Assembly: GCA_021776245.1 (NCBI GenBank)
Contig: JAJFGF010000062.1
Coordinates: 1 to 64,000 of the forward strand
Direction of reading: 5' to 3'
DNA: 64,000 nucleotides
Origin: Hyphococcus sp.
GTDB lineage: Bacteria > Pseudomonadota > Alphaproteobacteria > Caulobacterales > Parvularculaceae
The notes under the pieces were generated by a model that was not told the origin of the DNA, did no database searches, and saw nothing but the letters and a program-made list of their open reading frames with translations. Made by a program: the position numbers and the translations under genes. Positions 10,014-18,176 of the stretch are shown here, piece after piece. Every line of letters begins with the position of its first letter. Within the stretch, counting starts at the first letter, position 1.

Positions 10014-10438
10014 AAGATCGTCGTTAAAGCATTCGCCTTGCGCCACGGCATTTTATTGAACGAGGATTGATTGCGAGCCCGCATTAGACATCGCCGACCT
10101 GGCGAATTCGCCCGGGAGATTCCGAGCAGCATCTGGACCTCTATTTCGGCAATGGCGAAATGCACGCGTTCCGTTTTGACCATGACCAAGCCACGGGGTT
10201 ACTGCGCCTTACAGATATGAACAATTCCACCGGTTGCGGCCTTCGAGGCATGTACCGGCGATAAGTCTTTTTCGATTTTCAAAGCACGCTGATGGCGGCT
10301 TGAACGGAATCAAGGCGCTAGTGCTCCAACCCGGGATATTTGATCCCATTGAAGAGATCGCCGAAAGCCAGGGTGATTGTTCTCCCCATGCGCGCCGCCC
10401 TGATTCGACGATCTTCAGCTTGGCAGCCCCCGCAACAC
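10014..10438. other. Decayed intergenic stretch with glpK-tail fragment
   Basis: No intact gene. The left part looks like eroded coding sequence. The right part (10312-10372) encodes LQPGIFDPIEEIAES on the plus strand, matching [15 protein letters not shown] of GlpK (coding bases ~9148-9195), and then loses similarity. Confidence 0.5.
10312..10372 (+). pseudogene. Fragment of glpK 3' region (remnant)
   Basis: About 60 bases align with glpK 9133-9193 in the same orientation, with the peptide phrase GIFDPIEEIAES against [12 protein letters not shown]. It lacks the final ~35 codons present in the other two remnants. Taken alone the match is short; in company with the two longer tails downstream it is credible. 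Confidence 0.5.
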
Positions 10439-11683
10439 CTAAAGATCAATAACCGTATCGTGAAACAGCGCGCCCTCAAATTCCTCTGTCCAGACAAGGT
10501 TTGATTTCGTCGCCAGTTTTTCCACCAGCGATTCACGCGGCACATGGTGATGCTTGCCTTCCAGGGTGGAAAGCAGAGAGGTGAGCCGGCCGCGTTTTCT
10601 TTTGCCGCCGGTCTTGTCGAACTGGGCCCAAAGGGACTGCGGCGTCGCGTTGGTGCTGCCATGATGGCCGACCTTATAAACATCAACCTTGGCAAGTTTG
10701 CGCATGATCGCGGCGTCGTTAAGCGCAAATTGCCAGTTTTCGAGTTGCGCGTCGCCCGGAAACAGCAGCGATTTCCTGCCGGATCTGAACAGCAATATCA
10801 GGCTGGTGTTATTCATCACCCGGTCGAGAGAGCGGACGATTTGCAACAGCGCCTCGAGACGCATGCCGCGTAACCGTCCCGCCAGCCAGCGCGTGTCAAA
10901 TGTTGACTTTTCATCCGGCGCATCGGGAAAGGGATCAAGCCCGGCCGCGCCACTCCCCGCGGCTGCAGCCTGCAGCGGCCAGAACTCATCTTCGTCCCAT
11001 GAGGTCATGCGGGTGACGTCACTGTGTTGATCGACCGTTGGCGGCCCCAACACGTCAATATCGACACCGGGCAATATGCGCTTGATGCGAAGCGGCTTTT
11101 TCGCGTGGACATATTTGGCCGACCCCGCCTTGCCCATGGCCATCAGCATCTCGACGGCTTTTTTGTTGGTGATGTTGTCTTCGCCAATGAACGTAAGCTC
11201 ATCGAACCGACGGGGCGACGCTTTTTTAAGATGCGCGAGATTATCGATTTCCCCCTCGCCGAATAATTTCTCTGTCATCGCATTCATGGTGGCAAGGCTG
11301 CGCCGCCGCGCCGACAGCGTTCCTGTCGCATCGATTGGAATATCGGGATCTTCCGTCCATGGCTGGATGACGACATCCGGGTTCAAATCCTGAATGATCT
11401 TACCGGCTTTCTTTAGTCCAAAGCCCTTGATGTGATCCTGATGGCGATGGGTGGCGACAATTGCGTGCAATTTGCCGCCGGTTCGCTGGGCAATCGATTC
11501 CGCAATGCGGGTCAGCAATTTCTCCTCGCCTTCTGGACTTTTGGTGTTGCCAAAATCAATCAGAACGTGTCGTTCAAAATCCGGGTATTGAAACGTCAAC
11601 AGGAAACAATCGCCGAACCCAGCCTGATAGGTTCGGATGATCGCTTTTTGGGGTTTTCGCTTGTTTGTGCGTTTTGCCGGCAT
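10439..11683 (-). CDS. MBL-fold hydrolase, ComEC C-terminal-like
   Basis: A 414-residue soluble metallo-beta-lactamase-fold protein. The metal-binding motif appears as THRHQDHIKGF (variant of HxHxDH), followed late by NNTSLILLF, SLLFPGDAQ and VYKVGHHGSTNATP. These match the ComEC/Rec2 C-terminal nuclease-like MBL domain, here as a stand-alone cytosolic protein. The N-terminus is basic (MPAKRTNKRKPQK). It begins 2 bases after the stop of the metallopeptidase gene, so the two are surely cotranscribed. MBL enzymes of this class act on nucleic acids or other phosphoesters; the substrate is unknown. Pairing with a peptidase suggests a dedicated two-component function. Confidence 0.8.
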   Translation of the reverse strand: MPAKRTNKRKPQKAIIRTYQAGFGDCFLLTFQYPDFERHVLIDFGNTKSPEGEEKLLTRIAESIAQRTGGKLHAIVATHRHQDHIKGFGLKKAGKIIQDLNPDVVIQPWTEDPDIPIDATGTLSARRRSLATMNAMTEKLFGEGEIDNLAHLKKASPRRFDELTFIGEDNITNKKAVEMLMAMGKAGSAKYVHAKKPLRIKRILPGVDIDVLGPPTVDQHSDVTRMTSWDEDEFWPLQAAAAGSGAAGLDPFPDAPDEKSTFDTRWLAGRLRGMRLEALLQIVRSLDRVMNNTSLILLFRSGRKSLLFPGDAQLENWQFALNDAAIMRKLAKVDVYKVGHHGSTNATPQSLWAQFDKTGGKRKRGRLTSLLSTLEGKHHHVPRESLVEKLATKSNLVWTEEFEGALFHDTVIDL

Positions 11684-11685
11684 GA

Positions 11686-13467
11686 TTATGCTTTCAACTC
11701 TGTCGCGCGGCGACGCGCGCTCATTGCCCGATGAAAATGCCGGTTGACGAAGTGGCGCGCGCCGCGCTCACCGTCGCCTTCGCTAAACTTTTCAAGCATT
11801 TCAAGCCGCGCTTTTTGTTTTTTGCTCGCAACACCCGACCCGATATGAAATTTGAGCATTCCATAATCATTGAACACCAGCGTTCCTCCGCCAAGCAGCC
11901 GAACCGGCGCATCCCTGGACAAACCCCGCGGCTTGGCGATGCCGAGCAGTTTTAGCTCGCTCGCGTTGATGTCCATAAGCTGCATATATTCTGCAACGGT
12001 TTCACGAAGCAGACGGCCATCAGGCCCTTCACGACTGACAGGCCGTACGGAAATGATTTTCGTGTAGGCCTGTTCGTGAAGCTCCAGCGGCGTCCGGTTT
12101 TCCCAAAGGAAACGGAACACCGATTCCCGGTCATAAGACATTTCACTATGCCTGGAAAAGCCATAGACAATATCGTCTTCATATTTGGGTTTTTCCCAGC
12201 AGCCGTCTTTTTTCACTCGCGACGCCGGCAATATGCCATAGGCCGCAAAGGATTTAATCAACGCATCGCGATATCCGTAAGAATCAGCCGATTCGATTTC
12301 CGTATCGGCGGTCAACAGCGCACTCAAAAAGTCCCGATACGTCATATTGAGCGGAGGGAGGTAATCGAGCGCGCGTATCGACATGCGCAACAAATGACTT
12401 GCGGCCTTGGCGCCGTCTTCGATGGCGCGGGCGCGATCCACATAGCCCGTTTTGACCGGGTCGAGTTTCGCCGAACGGCGCGACCAGATTTCAATGAAGG
12501 CGTTGATCACCGGCGCGACCAGCACTTCGCCAAAATCATGGGGCTCGGCGCGCCAGTTCTCATCGTTGTAGAGATCTTCTCCCGGCGCAAGATCGGCGGA
12601 ACGGCGAAGCGCGTCGCCGCGCTGGCCGGCGATCTGCTCATGATCGAGCCCGGCGCCAAATTCTTCGGCAAGTCCCGTCAGCGCCGTTTCTCTGAGGCTT
12701 TGCGGCGTCAGGTTGCCCGTCTTGACGAGGTTCGCGGCCGGGCCCTCGCCCACAGCAAGATCGATCAGCGCTTCTGATTTGAAAGCCGACAGAAGCGCAA
12801 CGATATCGGAAAAACCTTCGTGAAACGCCGCCTGATCGATCGATGACGGGCGCATATATTGCGATCGCAGCCCGTCGAGAAGCGCGTGCGTTGCTTCATG
12901 AACGACAATATCGTGGGAAAGGCACGTAAACACGATCTTCTTCGGGTTTGACGCTGCGGGAAAATAGCCGAATGCGAGCGCTTCATCGGATGGGGAATAA
13001 AAAGCGTTTGCGTCGGCGAAGGCGTGAGGCGCGATCTTGAGTTGATGACCGCCAGATGCAAAGTTCCATTTGACGGACCGCCCCAGAGCCCGTTCGAATT
13101 CACGCAGCGTCGAAGAGACAAGCCCATAAACATTTTGCGTATGAAAATGCGGGTGACCGATGAGTTCGGACAGCGCTTTTCGTTTTTCTGTTTTCGTGAG
13201 TTCCAGGCCGCCCTTTTCCGTCTTTAATCGTTCAAGAGATTCATCGACAATATCGATCTCATGATTGCGCTTTCGCGCAGCGAGGGTCCGGTCAGTTGTC
13301 GCATTGTAATCGACGACGTGAAGCCGCGCGCCTTTAGGCCCGGGCGCGAGGGATTCATTGACAACATCGACGCGGGTCATCAGCGGCAAGCCGTCGCGGT
13401 CGAAAATGCTGGGATCCTGGGCCAGCACCCACAAACTGCGTATTGCCGGACGGTCGGTAAACTTCAT
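11686..13467 (-). CDS. Gluzincin-type metallopeptidase, cytosolic (593 aa)
   Basis: A 593-residue protein without signal peptide. HEATH at residues 190-194 is the HExxH zinc site with catalytic Glu, and FHEGFSDIVALL (Glu217) supplies the third ligand about 23 residues later, the spacing of thermolysin-like gluzincins. The N-terminal ~180 residues and C-terminal ~250 residues are not recognised. GGGGGAG precedes the ATG, and a well-formed sigma-70 promoter lies 70-100 bases upstream. It is the first gene of a two-gene operon with the MBL-fold hydrolase. Lack of a secretion signal in a thermolysin-like peptidase is unusual and suggests an intracellular target or export by a dedicated system. 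Cargo between glpK tail remnants. Confidence 0.75.
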   Translation of the reverse strand: MKFTDRPAIRSLWVLAQDPSIFDRDGLPLMTRVDVVNESLAPGPKGARLHVVDYNATTDRTLAARKRNHEIDIVDESLERLKTEKGGLELTKTEKRKALSELIGHPHFHTQNVYGLVSSTLREFERALGRSVKWNFASGGHQLKIAPHAFADANAFYSPSDEALAFGYFPAASNPKKIVFTCLSHDIVVHEATHALLDGLRSQYMRPSSIDQAAFHEGFSDIVALLSAFKSEALIDLAVGEGPAANLVKTGNLTPQSLRETALTGLAEEFGAGLDHEQIAGQRGDALRRSADLAPGEDLYNDENWRAEPHDFGEVLVAPVINAFIEIWSRRSAKLDPVKTGYVDRARAIEDGAKAASHLLRMSIRALDYLPPLNMTYRDFLSALLTADTEIESADSYGYRDALIKSFAAYGILPASRVKKDGCWEKPKYEDDIVYGFSRHSEMSYDRESVFRFLWENRTPLELHEQAYTKIISVRPVSREGPDGRLLRETVAEYMQLMDINASELKLLGIAKPRGLSRDAPVRLLGGGTLVFNDYGMLKFHIGSGVASKKQKARLEMLEKFSEGDGERGARHFVNRHFHRAMSARRRATELKA

Positions 13468-13535
13468 CGCTCCCCCATTCTGTGCAATTTGCAGGAAGAA
13501 TACGCAAGATACCGAAGACTTGGAAAACCGATGTA

Positions 13536-13564
13536 ATTATAGCGGGAATATAGTAAGAGAGCAA
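13536..13564 (-). promoter_or_regulatory. Sigma-70 promoter of the peptidase/MBL operon
   Basis: On the minus strand TTGCTC and a perfect TATAAT are separated by exactly 17 bases. The predicted start site is about 60 bases ahead of the peptidase ATG. This is the best sigma-70 match noticed in the window. Confidence 0.7.
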
Positions 13565-13645
13565 TATCACTGGAGTTCAAACCCGATTTTCCAAAGATAT
13601 TTTCAAGGGGTGAATAAAACCGGCGCGGCGTTTTCAGCCGGCGCG

Positions 13646-13737
13646 TCGATGCGCGCTTTCAGCCGGCCATGGCGGCGGAGATGCGCGCGAAAAACCTTGG
13701 CGGCTGGGCGGAGGCGTTACGAAAGACACTGGGGTGA
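13646..13737 (+). pseudogene. glpK 3'-end copy (second tail)
   Basis: The stretch reads in frame as the last ~30 codons of glycerol kinase, ending at TGA 13735-13737: [20 protein letters not shown] then AEALRKTLG. The first 32 bases are identical to glpK 9203-9234; the rest differs at both silent and replacement sites. No glpK body precedes it. The divergence suggests it came from a related glpK rather than from a simple local duplication. Confidence 0.85.
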
Positions 13738-13743
13738 GAAGGA

Positions 13744-14181
13744 CTAACGATCTGCGTCTTCACGCGCTTTCGAAACCAGCTCCCCAAAGCCCGCTTTTTC
13801 AAGAATTTCGATATGGCTTAAGTCTTTTCGGCTGGCGCGCAATAATTTGTAATCGATAACATGACGCAACTGCACGAATGGCAGGTCTTCAATCATCTCA
13901 GCGTCGTCGATCAACGCGTCAATGTCGGGATTTCCAATCCCCCATTGATTTCCAAAGGTAATGTCATCGCCGCCAATCGCCACAATGGATACATCATATT
14001 CCGGAAGGTATTTTACCTGGCCGAGCGACTGAACCTTCTCCCAGGCAGCGCCGCGGCAAATAATGTCGAGGTCGTTCGAGCCTGTAATCAGTTCCCGTAT
14101 AATTAATGGGCCGCTGCCAAAAATTGCGAAATCTCCTGCGGGCAGATTTAGATCTCTGACAATTTTGAAGTGACCGCGCAT
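13744..14181 (-). CDS. Nucleotidyltransferase-like protein
   Basis: From ATG 14181, which has GGGAGAG upstream, the product is 145 residues. The phrase FAIFGSGPLIIRELITGSNDLDIICRG has the GSG and D-x-D pattern of the polymerase-beta nucleotidyltransferase fold (MNT/AbiEii-like), and the C-terminal part is helical (VIDYKLLRASRKDLSHIEIL). Such stand-alone domains occur as antitoxin or AMPylating components, but no HEPN or other partner lies beside it. It is boxed between two glpK tail remnants, hence most likely mobile cargo. A longer start at 14229 is possible. Confidence 0.6.
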   Translation of the reverse strand: MRGHFKIVRDLNLPAGDFAIFGSGPLIIRELITGSNDLDIICRGAAWEKVQSLGQVKYLPEYDVSIVAIGGDDITFGNQWGIGNPDIDALIDDAEMIEDLPFVQLRHVIDYKLLRASRKDLSHIEILEKAGFGELVSKAREDADR

Positions 14182-14233
14182 CCGCACTCTCCCGCAGGCC
14201 ATATGCGATTGGAATCTGCGATCGGTCAACCGG

Positions 14234-14344
14234 ATCGCCGAGCGCTGGCGCCTTGATGCGCGCTTTCAACCGGCGATGACGGCGGAGACCCGCGCGAAAA
14301 ACCTTGGCGGCTGGGCGGAGGCGTTGCGGCGAACGTTGGGGTGA
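14234..14344 (+). pseudogene. glpK 3'-end copy (third tail)
   Basis: About 36 codons aligned to glpK from [15 protein letters not shown] to the stop at 14342-14344, giving TAETRAKNLGGWAEALRR near the end. It shares AKNLGGWAEAL with the second tail, where the intact gene has [11 protein letters not shown]. So the two remnants resemble each other more than either resembles the resident gene. No upstream glpK body exists. Confidence 0.85.
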
Positions 14345-14664
14345 GCCAGCCTACATTGAAGTACTCACCACCGTCATTGCGGACTTGATCCGCAATCCAG
14401 AAATCAGGCGATGCGCTTGCAAGTGGATTGCGGATCAAGTCCACTGCTGTCCACCAACCTAAACCGGACAGCAGTGGGTCAAGTCCGCAATGACGACTGT
14501 TCCATGTGCGGCCCTGGGGCGCGTTCTGGTCTATATGGCATTGGCCGCTACAAGCTGCTGATCCCGGTTGTTCCCGATGCCCATGACTGTAATCATGCCG
14601 AAAACCGGTTCTTCTTGCGTATCTTCCGGCGCTGCAACAATAGCTGCAAAGAATGGAGACCCCT
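14345..14664. repeat. Alphaproteobacterial intergenic palindrome (14373-14494) and flanks
   Basis: The segment opens with GTCATTGCGGACTTGATC and closes with its reverse complement (GTCAAGTCCGCAATGAC), with further internal inverted pieces (ATTGCGGA/TCCGCAAT around CTTGA, and GGACAGCAGTGG against CCACTGCTGTCC). Palindromes of this wording are common between genes in alphaproteobacterial genomes. The remaining ~170 bases hold no gene and serve as the leader of the next CDS. Confidence 0.7.
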
Positions 14665-15270
14665 ATGCCGTTCCTGAAATCCGCTGGCCCGAAAACCGCC
14701 ATCTTGGCGACGCTCATCGCATCGGCCTTGCTGACGGCCTGCTCCGGCGAAGGGCCACAAACCTCCGCAATCAAGGCAATTGATGAAGACAGCTTTCAGT
14801 GCATCCGCGACCTGACGCCGGTGCGGCGTTTTTTTGCAGGCAATCTTTATGGCGATCTTGATGCGACGCTGACAGCGGCAAAATCTGAAACCGGCGCCGT
14901 TTATCCGGCGGGTTCAATCATCCAGCTGGTTCCCGGCGAAGCGATGGTGAAACGCGAAGCAGGCTACAGCGCATCCACCAATGACTGGGAATTTTTTGAA
15001 CTCGACCTGTCAGCAGAAGGAACGGCCATTCGCGTGCGGGGTCACGAAGATGTCGTCAATCGCTTTGGCGGCAATTGTCTTGAATGTCACGCACAGGCGC
15101 GCCCGGAATGGGATATGGTGTGCGAACTTGATCATGGCTGCGATCCGATCCCGATCAACAATGAGATGATCCGGGCTTTGCAAAAAACCGATCCGCGCTG
15201 CCCGCCGGCTGAACTGACCGAAGCGGAAAGTGAAGCGCTGGCGTTGCTGATGCAAATGACGGCGCCTTAG
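14665..15270 (+). CDS. Cytochrome P460-like lipoprotein with CxxCH haem site
   Basis: A 201-residue exported lipoprotein. ATG 14665 follows GGAG at 7 bases; the in-frame ATG at 14653 is less well placed. The signal peptide ends in the lipobox LLTAC, so Cys would be lipidated. The mature domain has YPAGSIIQLVPGEAM, NDWEFFELDLSAEGT and a late CLECHAQARPEWD: the pattern of the cytochrome P460-like family, with c-type haem attached at CLECH. Five further Cys may form disulphides. Electron transfer or peroxide/NO chemistry in the periplasm is inferred from family. It stands alone upstream of the PHA locus. Confidence 0.75.
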   Translation: MPFLKSAGPKTAILATLIASALLTACSGEGPQTSAIKAIDEDSFQCIRDLTPVRRFFAGNLYGDLDATLTAAKSETGAVYPAGSIIQLVPGEAMVKREAGYSASTNDWEFFELDLSAEGTAIRVRGHEDVVNRFGGNCLECHAQARPEWDMVCELDHGCDPIPINNEMIRALQKTDPRCPPAELTEAESEALALLMQMTAP

Positions 15271-15640
15271 GAAGGCATGGCGGCAATCAGCAGATACGAG
15301 AATGTGAAACTGCCATCGCCGGACCATGTCTTCGGACTTGATCCGATGATCTCCCGGCGATCTCGGGCAATCTCAGACCAGCGCCAAATAAATCGAATGG
15401 CCGCCGCCGGCATCCTGAGATACTCGGAATAAAACCGATTATGACCCCGGATTGTTCCGGGCGCACAACCTAACTCCCTGATTTCCCGCCACTTTCTACT
15501 TTTTTGCTGCACTGCAAAAATTTGGGTGAGCATTCTAATTTTGCACCCTATCTTCAACTCAAGAACCAAGCACCGGGTCAAGCGCATCCCCCCTCCAAGA
15601 ACCCCGCGCTGACGCCCTAACACCGAAAGGAGCCATCCCC
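15271..15640. other. Leader region of the phasin gene with decayed palindrome
   Basis: No gene. At 15330-15440 there are pieces like the alphaproteobacterial palindrome (GGACTTGATCCGATGATC), now eroded. The right part is AT-richer and holds the dyad at 15501-15520 and the phasin ribosome site (AAAGGAG). Confidence 0.5.
15501..15520. promoter_or_regulatory. Dyad upstream of phasin gene, possible PHA-regulator site
   Basis: TTTTTGC and GCAAAAA form a perfect 7-base inverted repeat around TGCACT, about 120 bases ahead of the phasin start. TGC-rich dyads are known targets of PhaR-type regulators of phasin genes. Assignment here is inference. Confidence 0.4.
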
Positions 15641-16039
15641 ATGGCGAAGAAAACTGAAACGACTGAAACCACTGAACGCATGCCTGCAGAAATTCTGCGC
15701 AATGGCTGGCTTGCCTATCTCGGCCTTTACGGCGCCGCTTATGAGCGCGTGAAGCCGCTGACAGAAAAGACCGCCGGCATTTTCGAAGACCTCATCGCCA
15801 AAGGCGAAAAGGTCGAAGCCAACGCCCAGGACGTTGCTGAAGACGTACGCGCCCGCACCAACGGCGTTTATGGCGACAGCGTTGCCCGCGTTCGTAAATT
15901 CTTTCCGTCTTTCGTTGCCAAAGCGGGCCGCGTCGATGAACTCGAAGCCGAAGTCGAAGCGCTCAACAAAAAAGTTGCCGCACTGACGAAAAAGCCTGCT
16001 GCAAAACGCACAACGAAGACAACATCCAAAGCTGCCTAA
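15641..16039 (+). CDS. Phasin (PHA granule-associated protein, PhaF/PhaI type)
   Basis: A 132-residue protein that should coat intracellular polyhydroxyalkanoate granules. The N-terminal half is an amphipathic helix region (LAYLGLYGAAYERVKPL, FEDLIAKGEKVEANAQ), followed by a heptad-like segment (VDELEAEVEALNKKVAALTK) and a Lys/Ala/Thr tail (KPAAKRTTKTTSKAA) like the histone-like tails of PhaF-type phasins. AAAGGAG precedes the ATG. It is followed by a strong rho-independent terminator, so it is a single-gene transcript upstream of phaC. Confidence 0.85.
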   Translation: MAKKTETTETTERMPAEILRNGWLAYLGLYGAAYERVKPLTEKTAGIFEDLIAKGEKVEANAQDVAEDVRARTNGVYGDSVARVRKFFPSFVAKAGRVDELEAEVEALNKKVAALTKKPAAKRTTKTTSKAA

Positions 16040-16067
16040 AACAAAAAAGAGTTAAAAGCGCATCCTG

Positions 16068-16100
16068 CGGGGCGTTCGAGAAGAACGCCCCGTTTTTTTT
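16068..16100 (+). terminator. Rho-independent terminator after phasin gene
   Basis: A perfect 10-base stem CGGGGCGTTC/GAACGCCCCG closes a 5-base loop and is followed by eight T. This is the clearest intrinsic terminator found in the window. Confidence 0.92.
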
Positions 16101-16313
16101 GACCCAATCATACGGCAACCGGCTCAAGATTTGTTTGCGCAGCGCTCTTGCCGAAAACCGCATACACTTTTCGGCGCGATGCGCTGGTGTTGCAGCGCAA
16201 CATAGACCCCGTCGCAACCGCAACGCGAGAATTTGCCAAGCCCGGGAAAAGACCCAATACTACCGTCCGGAAGAGCGAATAACGCGAAATTAATCAACGT
16301 CTTGGGAGGCGGC

Positions 16314-17993
16314 ATGTCGAAAAATTCCGACAAGATCGGCGATCGCGCCGCGGAGACGCCAACGGCCCTGAACCCGATTATCGGCGTGCGCCGGGGCGAT
16401 CTCATTAAATCGCTGGGCGTTGTGATGACCCATGCGGCGCGCCAGCCGGCGCCGCTCGCCAAACATCTTGGCAATTACGGCAAGGATCTTTTTGAAATAT
16501 TGAAGGGCGATTCTGAATTGGCGCCCGATAAAAAAGACCGCCGCTTTCAGGACCCGACCTGGAAATATAATCCTCTCTACAAATACGGCCTGCAATCCTA
16601 TCTCGCCATGCGCAAAGGCCTTCATGGCTGGGTTGAAGATTCCGGCGTCAGTGAAGCCGACAAGACACGCGCGCAATTTGTGCTCGACATTGTCGCCGAC
16701 AGTCTGGCGCCCACCAATACGCTGCTTGGCAATCCGGCGGCGATCAAACGCATCTATGAAACCGGCGGCCTGTCGCTGATCAAGGGACTGGGCAATGCTT
16801 ATAATGACATTCGCCATAACAAAGGCATGCCAAGCCAGGTTGACGGCCGCCCGTTCAAGGTCGGTGAAAACCTTGCCAACACGCCCGGCGCCGTCGTTTT
16901 CAAAAACGACATGCTGGAACTCATCCAGTATAAGCCAACCACCGAAGAAGTTTTTGAAATTCCGCTGATGGTGGTGCCGCCGCAGATCAACAAATTTTAC
17001 GCCAATGATCTCAGTCCTGATAAAAGCATTGTGCGTTTTATGCTGGCGGAAGGCTTTCAGGTTTTTGCGGTCAGCTGGCGCAATCCGCAAAAAGAGCACG
17101 CCCATTGGGGCCTCGCCCATTATGTGAGCGCGCTGATCGAAGCATCGCAAGCGGTTTTAAAAATCACCAAACAGAAAAAACTCAATGTCTCCGGCGCCTG
17201 TTCCGGCGGCATCACCACCGCCTCTTATCTAAGCGAATTGGCGGCGAGCAAAAAAGATCTCGTCAATTCTTTCACACTTCAGGTTTGCGTCCTTGACGGC
17301 CGCAAGGAGGACAGCGAAGTCGGCCTCTTTGTCACTGATGAAGCGATCGAAGCGGCGCGGCGCCATTCACGCAAGAAAGGCATTCTTGCAGGCGACGAGC
17401 TGTCACGCTCTTTTGCCTGGCTGCGTCCCAACGACCTGATCTGGAATTATGTGGTCAATAATTATCTGATGGGCAACGATCCCCCGCCCTTTGACATTCT
17501 CTACTGGAATAATGACTCGACAAATCTGCCGGCGCAGCTTCATTCCGATTATATGGATATCTATGGCGACAAGCGCTTTGCGGAACCGGGCGAGGTGGAT
17601 TTCATGGATCACAAGCTTGACCTGACGAAAGTGAAGCAGGACAGCTTTATGGTCGCCGCGGTCACCGATCACATCACGCCGTGGCGCGCCTGTTACAGGA
17701 ATGTGCATTTGTTCGGCGGCAAAACAGAATTTTACCTGTCGAACAGCGGGCACATTCAGGCGCTCTTGAACCCGCCGGGCAATCCCAAGGCGAATTATTT
17801 CGCCAATAGCGAATTGCCGGATGATCCGGACGAATGGCTTGAGGGCGCCAAACAGCAGCAGGGCTCCTGGTGGCCGCGCTGGACAAAGTGGCTTGGCGCG
17901 CGCGCCGGCGAGAAAAAACCAGCGCCGAAATCGCTTGGCTCAAAAGCGCATCCGCCGATTATGAAAGCGCCCGGCGAATATGTGTTTGGGTAA
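16314..17993 (+). CDS. phaC: Poly(3-hydroxyalkanoate) synthase, class II-like
   Basis: Polymerises (R)-3-hydroxyacyl-CoA into PHA at the granule surface. From ATG 16314 (GGGAGG at good spacing) the protein has 559 residues, the class II length. The lipase-like box GACSGG has catalytic Cys296; DHITPW supplies the Asp and SGHIQ the His of the triad. FAVSWRNP and WNDSTNLP-like phrases (here WNNDSTNLPAQLHSDY) are family hallmarks. The context phaC-phaZ-phasin-TetR mirrors the medium-chain-length PHA loci of pseudomonads (phaC1ZC2DFI) but has a single synthase. An upstream in-frame start at 16233 is unlikely. Confidence 0.95.
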   Translation: MSKNSDKIGDRAAETPTALNPIIGVRRGDLIKSLGVVMTHAARQPAPLAKHLGNYGKDLFEILKGDSELAPDKKDRRFQDPTWKYNPLYKYGLQSYLAMRKGLHGWVEDSGVSEADKTRAQFVLDIVADSLAPTNTLLGNPAAIKRIYETGGLSLIKGLGNAYNDIRHNKGMPSQVDGRPFKVGENLANTPGAVVFKNDMLELIQYKPTTEEVFEIPLMVVPPQINKFYANDLSPDKSIVRFMLAEGFQVFAVSWRNPQKEHAHWGLAHYVSALIEASQAVLKITKQKKLNVSGACSGGITTASYLSELAASKKDLVNSFTLQVCVLDGRKEDSEVGLFVTDEAIEAARRHSRKKGILAGDELSRSFAWLRPNDLIWNYVVNNYLMGNDPPPFDILYWNNDSTNLPAQLHSDYMDIYGDKRFAEPGEVDFMDHKLDLTKVKQDSFMVAAVTDHITPWRACYRNVHLFGGKTEFYLSNSGHIQALLNPPGNPKANYFANSELPDDPDEWLEGAKQQQGSWWPRWTKWLGARAGEKKPAPKSLGSKAHPPIMKAPGEYVFG

Positions 17994-18126
17994 TTTACGG
18001 CATGGCGCCGCGCGTTCGGCGATTCTCGCCTCACTGGCGCGAAGCCTGCGTGGCGACAACGGCGCCGGGCGAAAAAGTGGAAACCGGTTTTTCGCAATAC
18101 CGGCGCGTAGCAAATAATTTGAACGC

Positions 18127-18153
18127 CCAACGATCATTCCCAATGATCGTTGG
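18127..18153. promoter_or_regulatory. Perfect 12-base inverted repeat between phaC and phaZ
   Basis: CCAACGATCATT, a 3-base CCC spacer, and AATGATCGTTGG. It ends 23 bases before the phaZ start. There is no following T-run. It could be an operator for the TetR protein at 19584 or an RNA hairpin that shapes phaC/phaZ message levels. Confidence 0.6.
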
Positions 18154-18176
18154 TAAGCAGTAAAGAAAGAAACAAC

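Noticed and set aside
16290-17150. Minus-strand frame opposite phaC
   Set aside because: Antisense to a well-supported synthase; composition is a reverse-strand artefact.
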